Shown piece after piece: positions 12,601-24,949 of a DNA stretch of 64,000 nt. Numbering within the stretch: the first letter of the stretch is position 1; each line of letters starts with the position of its first letter. The notes beneath the pieces were generated by a model, which was given only the letters and a program-made list of their open reading frames with translations, was not told where the DNA came from and searched no databases. Source of the stretch: Smittia aterrima (Eukaryota; Arthropoda; Insecta; Diptera; Chironomidae); contig CP093829.1 in NCBI GenBank assembly GCA_033063855.1, positions 134,243 through 198,242 on the forward strand, in the 5' to 3' direction. Both the position numbers and the translations under genes were made by a program.

Positions 12601-15600
12601 AACAACAAACTTTTCTTTCAAACACAATGCAGAATTGTTTTTCCCTTTCTCGGTCTAAACTTGTTGAGTGAATTAAATTATGCTGCAACTCAGCTGCAAC
12701 AACTCTTCGATGCTCGTGCAATTGCGCCACGAGTTGTTTTATTTCCACGATGAGGAAGATAGCCGGTAGCAGAGAATATCGAAGAAGTGAAAGAAACCAA
12801 TTCTATTGGAAGTGATTTGCGATGTTGTGAATGTTCAGAAGCAGTAACGAGTAAGCTACAAAGTTGCAAAGGTAGTTCAACTAATAGACAACGCTTTGGT
12901 CTTACTGAACTCTTTCTAGAACTACAAATCCATGACTTCGTGTGTCACTCGTTTGGTTTTCGGTTTCATTCAGTTTTTTTTCTTCTTCAATGACAAAACA
13001 AAAGTTCCCGTTAATTGCTACGAAGCGCGGTGGATTAAGAAACCTCACACGTGTTCCTAAACTAATCAACGTGAAATTGAAGCCGATAAACGTTCTACTT
13101 TGAGTTGAAGTCTCGACTTTGTGGGGTTTGATAACAAATGAATTTAGGCTTTCGACAGTCCATCCAAAGCAACGGGCGATGAATCCGAAAATTGTTCATA
13201 TTGTCTTAATCCCTCGCAGCTTGCGTTTGTTCACTTCGCTGTCAGCAAACACATTTGCCGATTAACACAGATTCACGAAAACATATTTTGGGGAAACGGT
13301 AAACAAATTTCTCGGTTTTTGAATAGCAATTCCGTCTTTTGTCTTCAGAGAAAACGAGAAAAGTCTCGAGTTTTCGTCTAGAAGGCAAACAACGTTTTCT
13401 TTTGCTTCTCATGTCGCGTTCTAGAGGAAAATGAAATTAAACCTCTGAGCTCTCTCTCTGTTTCTTATTTTCTTTCTTTTTTCCCTTGAACCTTAATTGG
13501 TCGTTTCATGTTTCGTTCTTAAAAGCTAATTCAAAAATCATTGGTAAAGCTTAAGATGGTGCTGGGGGTCTGTATCAAATGATGGATGGAAAATTGATTC
13601 TCAGAAAATCTTTAGTAATTTTATAATTTATTTTCAAGTTGATTGTTATATGTAGAAGTTATATCAAAAATAATTTTTCTTGACGTACTTTCTATAAAGG
13701 CCCCGACATTATACTGAGAACTCCCCTCTTAAGATCATAAGATCATTTCTATGGTCGTACATGCATGAAGCGAAAGCTAGTCAAGAGTAATTTGAAGATA
13801 ATTAAAACTTTTCTCCTGTTTCTTATCTAAGGTTTGCTTTCAAAACAAAAAGACTTAGAGCGAGAGAAATCTAAAATGTTTCGTTGTTAAGAGACGACAC
13901 AACATAAAACAGAATGAGTCAACGAATCATAATTCAGAGCTCGAACGATAAATTCCTCTTTGTGTAGTATCATTGTCGATTGCCCAGACTCTTGCTACAA
14001 GCTACGAAGCTGCTCCTCGTTGCGGAACAAAGAGCGATCCTACAAAAGCTTAATAATGACCACTTCATCGTATTGTTGATTCCCTTCTTATCGCAAAGCT
14101 CCAATCGACAATTTCTCAAGATTTGAGAAGCTTATGCTGCTTCTTAAAGGCACCAGAGAGCTTCTCGTTGTAGCTGAGTGAATTTCTTTTCTTCTAATCT
14201 TCGCTTCAATGCGAAAAGATAAAAGCAAACTCCTTCACCCGAAAATTTATTAAGCAATAACCAACTGCATCGACAAAGACTGACTCACAATCGATTGAGC
14301 TTAGCTGTCTCTCCATTTGAATATACTTAGTGACCTGCTTTCCAGTTTGCACAGTGCACTGACATCAAGTCGGGTCGAGTTTCTTAACAAACAAGAGTTT
14401 AGTCATCGCTCGCGCGCAACTTCTCTCGCCAAGATTCTAAGCAATGAAAATTAATGCTTCAGTTATAATTATTGCTTCACGCTTAACTTCTTTGTTATGT
14501 CCAAGCTCGTACATTGTTCTCTGTCACAATTTAAAACTCCAGTTGAACTCGACAGTTCAATGAACTTTAGTTTTCGTTTCGTTTCCCCAAAACGTTACAA
14601 AGCCTACAAAAATCGATGGCACTGCACATACCTCGAGTCTTTGTGTGCTCACTCATCGTTATCTCATGCAGGTGAGAATGGAAAATTATTATTTTTTCGT
14701 AGACATTCCACGCGCACTCAAATGTTAATGAAATGGTTCTTTGAATGATAATTGTAGCAACTTGAAAAATCATTTAAAGAGTCGTTTATGTGTTCAGATG
14801 ATGAGAACTTATTTAACAAGTTGGAACTGTGGCGAACAGAACCGGTTTTCATTTCTCTTCATTCTCCTTCTTTTCTCGCCTCGGCAGCGTTCGAAAAAAA
14901 ATGAATGAGGTTTAAGGTTACGGCCAACTAACATCATCGTTGTATAGCCAACCATGTGCGAGCCGATCGGGTTGAAGGTCGAAAAATGAATCAAAAAATA
15001 GCGAAACGGAAAAAGGTTTCTTTTCAAATAGACACAAAATGAAGTTTGCGATCACCCATTGATTAAGCTTCTCGATTAAGAAAGAGTCCTGGTAGTTCTT
15101 GAACTAATTTTATCGAAGAATCCTCGTTCAAACTTTCAATAGTTCACACTTGAAAAGCTTTGAATAAACTTTGTTCAATAAACTTAAAAAAGAGTTTCAA
15201 ATATTCTTTCGAGTGAATCACCAAACTTTTAAGTGTGAGACCAAAGTTTCTCGATTTATTAGACAAACCATGAGGGTCTGTTCAATTGTTTCTGAGAATT
15301 GGGTCAGTTTGTTAAAGTTTGGTTAAGAAAAGTTATCAAATCTTCCGATGGGAAACTGAATGAATGTCGAGGCTTGAAGAGAATTGTAACTTCTGCTAAC
15401 GGTTCTCGAATGATTTTTCCGAGAATTTCTTTTTATGTTTCCGCGATAAAAAATTATTTTCGAAAGAAAAACTTTGATAAAAACGAGATAATTGCTCTGC
15501 GCTTTAACAATGTTTGTCTTTAATTGAAGTTGTAGAAAGACTCGATATCTTTGGAAGCAGAGAATTCCCATTCCCCAATGAGGAAAATGAAAAAGTTTCT

Positions 15601-18600
15601 TCTGCTGGAATTTTAAATTAGCATAGAATTTTTTTTCTTATCCACCTCTCGATTGGAAACAGACAATGTCATTTAGAAGGAAAATCTCCGAAGCTTTTGC
15701 ATAAAACCACAAAATTACTTGAAGGAGAACACTGCTTGTCTCAGAGGACAAGTTTGCGGTAAATGCTAACTCTATTAAATTGATTTTCAATCACCGAGAG
15801 ACTCTCGACGATGGAGAGAGTTCAATGTAAATTGTTCGAAACTTTTCACACTGACAGGAAGTTTTTCAATTTGACTAATTGCCTGGGGGTAATGGAAGCA
15901 TTATATGACACTATGCATTCAGGCGATTCACATTCAGAGTAGTTTGCAATAGTTCAATGGAGCACAAAGTCAACAATGAAATGCAGTTAAGAACTAGTAG
16001 ACAATGAATTGCATGATCATTTAACTTCGCGATCGATACACGATGCTTTTCACCACATTTCCCGACGCTTCATGACATTCCGTGTTCTCAAACGATTATC
16101 TCCAACATCATCGCGTGAAACCGAAAGTGTTACAACGCAGAGAGCGACTTTGCTTTGTCTGCGGCAGATTTTCGCACGTTGCCTATTTAATTAGCATAAA
16201 GTAAATACGCGAATCAGTTTCATTTTCGCGCAATTTCTTCGCCGAAACAAACCGGAAAATCAGCTCTTTCGCGAAATTCTCTCACACACATCGTCGACCG
16301 ACGCAAATTAAATGTTTCTTCTTCTGATCAATGTTTGAAATGATTGTACAATTAAAAATAGACGTGGATTGTAGTCGGGTGTCTGCTTTGTGAAAAATAT
16401 AAGTCAATTAAACGTCAAAGATTTCTTTTCGCGGCTTTTGAAAACATTTTGAGTCTTGTAATTTGAATTGCGGTCGACGAGAGGAAGAGAGCATTCGCCG
16501 AAAAGCCGAACTGAGTCACACACGTCGCGCGACGACCTTGAATGTGGTCAAAGATATTTTCTGTTGCGAATTGCTTTTTTGGAGTTTGAGAATTGATGAG
16601 CTTAAACGAGATTTTTATGTCGGCGCTCTCAGAGATCTCGCTTGAGATTCAAAGAAATTTTTCTGAATTATTCATTTTGCTGCTTGAACGTTTATGGCTT
16701 AAAATATCTGAGAATGGGAAGAAGTTTACAAAACCCTCATGCGTTCTGATGAAACGCTTGCCTCTCAGCCACAATAACCTCTCTTGGATTTCATTCAGAC
16801 CACGTTGAGAATCTCGCTTGAAACAATAGAGTTTATCAATTATTCACGTACAGCACGAAGTTAATTTCCTGCAAACGCGACTCGTCGAGCAAAATCGTCT
16901 ACGACACGAAAAGGTTTTGTTGTTTCTTCCAGAGAAAGGCAGACAAGTCCAATCAAACGCTTAAGTCGTCTTTAATGTTCTTCAATTTCGTCGAAACGCC
17001 GTCGCTCCAGCCCGAATTGGGTATCTATCGAAATTAATTATTTTCAACACGAATTTACCGCAATAAAACTACAAGTTCTCCAGTTGGCGTCTCTCCAACA
17101 CAAACATTCGTTCATATCTGACGGCGAAACACGGCGAACAATCGTGAATGGTAATGTCGTTGAATTTAGATTCGGAAACGAATTGTGATGTGCGCTTGGC
17201 GTTCGAGAATTCCTTAAATTTTAATCGCGAGAGAGATGAGAGTTTGACGCCGACGTTGCAAAATGCAATGATTTAAAGATTTTTTAGGGAAAAGTTGGAA
17301 TAAATTTGGTTATAAACCTCTGAGTATGTCAACTTTTCTAAGTATCCGCCTTCACAATTTCGTGTTTTAAATAAATCTAAAATATTCAAAATTTCAACGA
17401 CGAAACCTTAAATTTATTTCAGTTTAGTCACAGTTAGTCAAATCAAAGACTAAATTCCCATGCTTCCCGTTAATCAACGAGCAATTTGTTAGTTTCAATG
17501 GAATTGCGAGAAAAAATCTTTTCAAATAAATGTCATGCAAATTAATCAAATTCATATTCTCGTAAACTCACGAGTAGCGTTTAATATCAAAACTCGAGCT
17601 TGTCAATTAAAGAACTTTGTATTATTCAAACAACAAACAGAATGACGAAATTAATTAAGCTAAGTCATCATCTTGCAGATCATCATCAAGATTCGGTTTA
17701 ATTTAAATTGATCGCGCGATGAGTTACTCAGTCGAATGATCGCGGGCAGCGAAATATGAAACGCAGACGTTTATCTAATTGATTCGGAAGAATTTTGCTC
17801 TCTCAAAAACGCGTGGAGCAGAATCAAAGATATTTCTTCGGACGAAGTCTTTTATCTTGAGTCTCACAAACCAAAAGAAGCTTCAATTCCATCCCAAAAC
17901 GAAATCAGTCGAAAGTTTCAAAGGAAAGAACACAAAAGTATAAATAATGCAGCATCGAGTTACACCCTCGTCTTGTGTCAAATAAATCTCTCATTTAATT
18001 CGCTGACGATGCCTCCTTTTCTGAATCATTGCTCTCAACCGTCTTTTCATCGCGCGAAGGCCTAAGTCGATGCTTTGTCTCATTCAGGTGCCGTAAACGT
18101 GATCGAAACTTTGTAATTTTCATTCCACGCCAGTCTCAGCCTCTCTCTAATGCGAGATGAGAACAAAATAAATTATTCATGATGTGTTTTACTTTCAAAT
18201 CGCGCGACTATCCAATTGGAAGAAGCGGAAGAAGAGAACGAAGCATTCCATGATTATTCAGATTTAATATGGAGATTCTCTCAGTTTGGGCGTGAAGGGA
18301 ACATTAAAATTTCTTTCTACGTTCCCTAAGGCCATCGTATGATACGACATACGACAGCGAGAAGCCGAGAAGCGGAATGCACTGAGAAATTAATTCCGAT
18401 GGCAGCTTCAACATGGCAACTTGCCAGTCCCGCTTTCTCCAAAAAAGAAATGCATCACAAGAATCTTTCAACTACTCGATCTTATTAAAAATTCATCTCA
18501 GAAATCTCTGAAAAGTGGCAACCGCGCGACTCTACGCGTATTGCACAACACTTAATTTCTTGTGAATGAAAAGTGTTTTTTTTTGCTGCTTCAATTCATA

Positions 18601-21600
18601 AATCATTGCATGTTCTCTTTTGAGGCCGTTGATGTAAGAACTTTAACTCCAATGCAGCTGCAGCCGCGTGTGTGTTAGTCAAACAACTGAGCCTCGCGAT
18701 GTAGAAAAGAAGAAAAACGACATTCTTAGTTCGTTTATTGCATTTTATTCGCTGCTCTATGGAGGCGAACGAGTGACGAGTGGAAACACTTTGGGATTGT
18801 GTAGAAGCCTCTTAATCAAACTTTCCGAAAACAGAATCAACACAAACCGATCGAAAATAAAATGCAAATGCATCAGAAATAAATTTTCTTCTCATGCCGC
18901 AGCTGCAAAGTCTGAGCCGCAAATTTATGGAACCTTTGTTTTCCCTGCATCATTCTCGCTTTGCCTGTAGTTGCTCTGTCCATGATTCATAGTGTATTGC
19001 GATTAATTGATTGCGCAAAGTCTAAAGATAGCTTCGAGCAGCAGCAGAGAACCTGCTGACCTTCGATCACAAGTCTCACGTTTTCCTGATGAATTAAAAT
19101 CTCTTTACTCAACGTTTAGTGTTGCACAATCTTAGATTTATTCATCAACGTACTTTGAAAATTGCTGACATTCCTGATCCTCATGAAAATCATCAATGAG
19201 CATGGAACTCTCAACGATTGTCCTTCAATGTTAAGCTCTGCCAAAACAAGTAATCACTGCATCATCTAATTGCAGCTTCAACGACCATGAAATGAACCTG
19301 AAGTATTGAATCACAAAATCGGATTGTGACAAAGCAATTAAGGTTGAGAGAAAACGGAAATCGTCGATTAGCTTTTGCCTAATTCTCTCGCTAAACGATG
19401 ACATTGTGCAAGTGATTAATGCGCTGCTGCTGCCAGCGAAAGCTGTTTGATCAGCTCACATTGCATTTCAGGATAATTTATGCTGCCGTTTGCACTTCTC
19501 GTGTTAAGAGAAAGCTTCCGTGACGATTTAGGGCTTATCAAGCGCAATAACTTTAACATCATGACTTGAAGGAAATGCTGAGAGTCGAGCAAGCTGCACT
19601 TGACGTAAACAGATTGAATTTCAGTTGACTTATGATTGAAAAAGAGAATCGCTTTCTATCTGTTCCATTGTCAGCCACAAAAGCTCAACTAGTGAGTCAA
19701 ATTGACGGCGCAGCGACAGCAGATTGAGAGAAATGTGATTCTCGAGAAAGTTCAAGCGCGCAGATTATTTCAAGTAAGCGGTTGATTGAATTGAGGTTAG
19801 ACGGCGGCTGCTTTATGCTTCGACGCAGGTTCCTCTGATAAATCACAAATAAATTCGAACACTCTTGAACTTGTTGTTGTCCGACAGGTTTCGCGAACTC
19901 TCTTTGTAGGCCGCGAGAGCTTGCGATTGTTAGAGGTCAAAGTCGAACGGTTTTTTTTAAAGAGGATAGCTGAATTGTCATGATTCACTCGCTTTGTATT
20001 CGGTTTCCGGCTAGCGTGACCATAATAACTCACTCGTGCATATCGAGACGAATTATCAGCAGACAAACTAACTTTCCTCGCTCGTCTTTCTCCCGCCCGT
20101 TAAGCAAATCTCAATCAAACTTCTTTTTTTTTTGTCGCCGTCGCAATTTGGAAACAATAAATTTCTAATTTTCCCGTGAAATTCAGTTCAGTTCACACTT
20201 TGTTTTTTTTTGTTTCCACATAATTGCTGACGAGTGACGACGACAAAGTCAAACTAAAAGTTTCCCAAAAATTTTCAAATTCCATTTCAACTTTGAACCC
20301 ACAACTACCACACAGCAACGACTTGATTCGCGAGAGTCACGAACGAGACGTGACAGTTGATTCAAATGAAATATAATTTCAACAGAACGATTATAGGAAC
20401 AACGAGCAAATCTGAGTCTCCACGTTCCTTGAATGAAATGGCAGCTGAGAATTTTGCGTAACCACCTGCAAGCATAAAAAAACTGAAACCGTTGAATTTC
20501 CGTTTCAATTTTTTTCTTATTAAAGTTAACGATTGCAGAAAACCGTCAAAAATATAACTTCGCATGTCCATCGGATCATTTGTTTTAACGATTTCGCTTT
20601 TCGTTTTCAGTCGATCATCAACAATCTGCCTTTTGTCTATGCCCGAGTGAACGATAAATAACAACAAACGGAAATTTGTTTGTCCAAGAAGAATTTTCCT
20701 ATCGTGTCGAGAGTCGGAAAGACTAACAGGAGCGAATCTGTCGCAATGAAAAATGAATTATGAGACTGTTTCTTATTCGTGTGGTTGGATTGATTTGAAG
20801 ATTCTGTTACTTTCATGAGGTAGAAGACACATCTTTAATAAAAATGTCTCGAGGCGTATGAGTTTTATTTTTTATATGTTTGTGACGTCATTATCAAATG
20901 CTCCCGTTGAACTTTAACCGAGGAACACAGACAATTCGGATATTATTTATGATTCTTCTCTCCTTAGCGACGTTAAATCAAGACAAATTGTCGTAATTTA
21001 TGAATTTTCCCTTCCAAAGAACATAATTTATGAACTTCTCCCATTTGTGTTTATCGCTTTTCTTCTCTTTCTGTTTTCTTTGCGCTAATTGAAGCAAATT
21101 ATGTGAGCTTTTGTGTTTCGTTGTTCGCCCTTCGAAAGTCTAGCAAGTTCTTCGAAATACGAATTTTATAAATCCTTGTTTGAAGTTCCGATGATAATTG
21201 TTTATTTTTGGAAAAACGATATTTCTTCTCGTGAAATGATTTGCATAATCCATGACTCATTAGCCGTAATCGCTCGACATTCGTCCAAGTTTCATCACTA
21301 CATCGGCAAAACCAGACAATGCCGTCAGCTCAGATAACAAAGCGAGAGCATCTGACACGGATGAAGCTTAAATGACGTCACGGTGACTCAAGTCTCGAAA
21401 ATGATTTTCTCTCGCTCATCCATCGACCGAAAAACACATTTGTTGAAAAAAAAAGTTGATTCCGAGTCGATCAAGTGTCGATGGACCTTGGGGATGGGGG
21501 AAAACATGTGTGGCACAGAAAGACGGAGATTTTATTTTTATTTTATTTTGAAGACACATGTGGAAAGTGTTTGCGAGATTTTCTTTCCTTCTTTTATTCT

Positions 21601-24600
21601 TTTTTTCGCACAGACACTCACCTTATAGTTTGCTGAATTGACTCAATTGAAAGCGAAAATCCTCTGCCGATAGTTTTGAACTTTTATTCTTCTTCGAGTT
21701 TTCACTGATTTTTCACTTTTCTCCAAACGATTCACTTTTGATTCTCCGAAGCTGTGTTGGAAAAATGGACTTGCTCAATAAATTTTCTTCAATGAATTAT
21801 TGCGAGGAACTGGCGTGGAAATGGTTAAAGCCTTCAAGTCACAGAAGTTGCCGACAAGGGTTTTCTTCTCTCATGTTTCCATAGACAACGTTCAACATCT
21901 TAATTACCTTTCGAGTCTCCAAATCGCCGTTTAGCAGAAAGGAAGTTCGCGGAAGGGAAGCAGCGAAAGCGAAATTTAAGTTAATTATTAAGCTGTTTGT
22001 CAAGTAATTTGCGAAGGAAAATATTTCTTCAACAAGCGGCAGATGGCTTTAATTGGAATCTCTTTGTATTCGCTTCATGATCAAGTTCTCTTTCTTGAGA
22101 ATTTCCTGAGGGTTGAGCATGAGAATAATCTGAGTCTGCTAAGATAACCTTCTCGTATCTTTCTACAATTAGGGGCAATTTTGAACAGAACTCTTGAGGT
22201 TACGAACGCAATTACATCTTGAAAATCTCCAGCGATCATGCAGCAATTCTTCTCTCGATATTGTTGAGAACAAAAAAAATTACATAAATCCACAGAGTTC
22301 CAAGACAAAAGCTGAATTTGAATAAACCGAATTGAAATATTCATCAACAGTATGAGTGTAAAGTTAACACAAACACCATCGCGACTGAACCCAACCTTCA
22401 ATGTCGAAAGGAGACAGAAATACTCTAACGGCCAGTTAAAGACGAATGGGGCAGAATATTGTTCTGGAGATATTTTTAAACACGAGACTCTTCGCGTTTC
22501 ATAAAAATTTAATTTGCCCCGCGACATTCAAAACGACTCTAATCGGATGGAAAGGCGATAATGATAAGGTTCTTGTTGTTACTTAAAGAAAACTTTGTCG
22601 AATCGATTATTTTTGTTTAGGGAAGGCACTCGAGCCGCCGTCGTTAAGCATCGCGCACAATTGGCTTTAATTATTTCTAACCAGTCCCCGCAATAAACTG
22701 ATTCACAACCACACATGCACTTCTTGCGATTTTCTTCAATTACACTTCTTTCTTTAGAAAATAAACGATTCTAAATGCATAAATAAACAAATCGTTCGAG
22801 TGTCACAAGGAATTAAAAAAAATTTACCTTCAACTTGAACTTTTACGACAGATTGATTTTCTGAACACAATTTCACAATTAAATATTTTGACTTTTATTC
22901 AGTTAATTAATGAACTTTCTTAGTAAAAAATTCAACCGCAAACCCCAGCAGCGACCGACTCCCAACGCGACCAAAAGTATACTAACCGTCAAAAGAACAA
23001 CATTCTGTGCAAGAAATGTGAGAGAAGAAAATAACGAGAGAGAGGAAATCTTGAAAATGAGAGAGAATTGTGCATACTAAGATTGTTGACTACTGGTTAC
23101 GCTGATAAAGCATAACTTAATCAAGATATTTATGTAACGACGTGACGCATTAACAAAAACCCGGAAATGTTTGACAAATTCTATGAAAATACATTTGTTT
23201 ACAATGATTTGAGTAATTTATTTGATAAATATTCGATACTGGATTGGAAAAGCAATTGTTTGGCTTTAAAATGTTTAACGGAGTTATAGAATTCAAAAAC
23301 ATATATTTTAAACAATAATCCTGGACACACTTAGATATTTATGAGTTAGTTTGTGTCTTCGCTTTGATTACAGAACCTCTCATCATTGATTGGTTCTGAA
23401 CTTCTGTCTTTTGAAAAAAATAATTTATGCTAGATAGAATTTTTAGTAAACTTTCGACATGAAATATCTAAAAAGTTTATTCAAAATTGATTAAATGATA
23501 AAAATATTTTCCAACAGAATTCAGCCAATCAAAGGTTTCTTTCAATAAAAATAATTAAATTCGTTTTCAAAAAAAGTTAAATACATGAAGAAAATATTTT
23601 TCACATGCAACGAGTTTGCTCTTTCTCTCAAATTCTCTCTCGACTCTCACACATGAAAGAAAATACATTTATTTTCAAAAAGCTGAAAATATTCTCATTC
23701 ACAAGTCAGCTCTTGTCGTGAGATCGTGTATTTGTTAGTAATTATTTTAATTTTTTGTGTTTGGCTGAGGTGACACAAAAGTGAGAGAAAAGTTACTCAA
23801 ACCATTGGAAAACAATCAGAAACAATTAAATAATCATGGATACTCTTTAGTTGATCAGATTCCCGTGTTTTTCGATCACTTTCCTCGCCAAACTGCTTGC
23901 TAGTACAGCATAAAAGTGAAGTTTTCTTTCTTGTGTGTTCCATGAAATGATAAAAGAATAAAAGCGGAGAGAACAAAATGGAGTCGTAGCGATTCCGAGT
24001 TGTTTAAGAACAACCATGAACATAATAAATGTTTTTAGTGTGAAATGCATCGTTTAGTGGATTATCGAGTGGACTTTAATTCATCATCTCTCAAGCCAAG
24101 TGCATTTAAATGTAATTATTCGTGAGAAATTATTTTCCGTGCAATCGCAAAGTGATTTCAATCAGCAAGAACGCGCGACTCGAGTGATTTTTTTCACAAT
24201 TATTTTTTTTTATCAAATTAATGCTGCTACTGAGAATTTGGATTACTTTTCTCGTCGCTTCGGTTTCGAGAAAAAATGTTTTACGTCGCTAAATGATTTT
24301 TCATTGATAAAGAGTCGTCGCTTCTTGCGGAATCGCTTCGCGACTGATTCACACACCCATCTTTAAACGCGCTGTTCGGTGTTCTCGTGTCGATCGAAAA
24401 AAACGAGTTCCATCTAATGATATAATTTCTATTTTATAGTTCGACAACAATCTTGAAAATATTTTTTTCAAAACATAAAAAATAAAATCGTATCGAATCG
24501 TGAAGAGATGTTCTAGTGATAAAAGAGTTTGTGAGAGTGGATATCATAAGCATAAATAGATAAAAACAAATCAAATACAAGCAAATAAAATCAATTGTGA

Positions 24601-24718
24601 TTTTTGTCATTCGTGTAAAGGCAATTAAGTCACGAACACAACAGTACCGGGCACGCACATAAACCCTCACCCGGTTTGAAGGAGAATTAACTTTCCTACA
24701 TCTCCCTCATCGCTGCAG
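691..24718. other. 24-kb gene-poor region upstream of the jing coding exon
   Basis: I could not support any gene here. Open frames on both strands are short (mostly 60-100 codons, the longest about 165), have no recognisable domain, and overlap in several frames as expected by chance at this base composition. I saw no tRNA-like cloverleaf, no transposase-like frame and no long terminal repeats. Small structures noted are a perfect inverted repeat at 7993-8018 and a zone of overlapping minus-strand open frames at 9133-9802. The most likely content is the 3' flank of the LRR gene plus non-coding 5' exon(s), promoter and enhancers of jing. Good splice-acceptor look-alikes at 24,438-24,439 and 24,717-24,718 suggest that at least one untranslated jing exon lies in this stretch. 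Confidence 0.5.
7993..8018. repeat. Perfect 10-bp inverted repeat
   Basis: GAAGCTTAAA at 7993-8002 and its exact reverse complement TTTAAGCTTC at 8009-8018 flank a 6-nt spacer. Each arm contains AAGCTT. It lies in the gene-poor region, well away from any gene I recognise. It could form a hairpin or be a dyad binding site. No terminator role is expected in a eukaryote. Confidence 0.6.
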
Positions 24719-24949
24719 CGGTGAATGTTTATCAGAAAATAGTTGCAACATGTCTCATCTGATGCAGACATCAGCAAAGCAAACAAAGGGCACACTTCAA
24801 CTTAAAGAGATTTCAATAATTCCAATCACGGCTCCGACATCAGAAAAGCCTTCAAGCTCCAGCCAATCAATGGCCGATGAAGATTCCGCTGACGCGTTGC
24901 GAAAGAAGCGATGCACTGATCGATACGATTCATCTGAGTCGTCTGATAG
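24719..24949 (+). CDS. jing: jing exon encoding the N-terminus
   Basis: ATG at 24750 in good insect context (GCAACATGT) opens 66 codons rich in Ser, Asp, Glu and Lys/Arg. They end at a strong donor, AG|GTGAGT, in phase 2. The exon at 53206 starts with one nucleotide that completes a Ser codon, then reads GVVT into the large open frame, so the splice preserves the frame exactly. A strong acceptor with a pyrimidine-rich tract ends at 24718, and no in-frame stop separates it from the ATG. The exon may therefore be internal, and translation could start further upstream. The coding part supported here is 24750-24949. Confidence 0.7.

Noticed and set aside
17939..17972. TATAAATA at 17939 as a core promoter.
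   Set aside because: The sequence 30 bp downstream lacks an Initiator, and no exon-like structure follows.
22081..22527. A 148-codon minus-strand open frame.
   Set aside because: It has no recognisable motif, no coding-like composition and no splice context. Length alone is within chance for 64 kb at this base composition.
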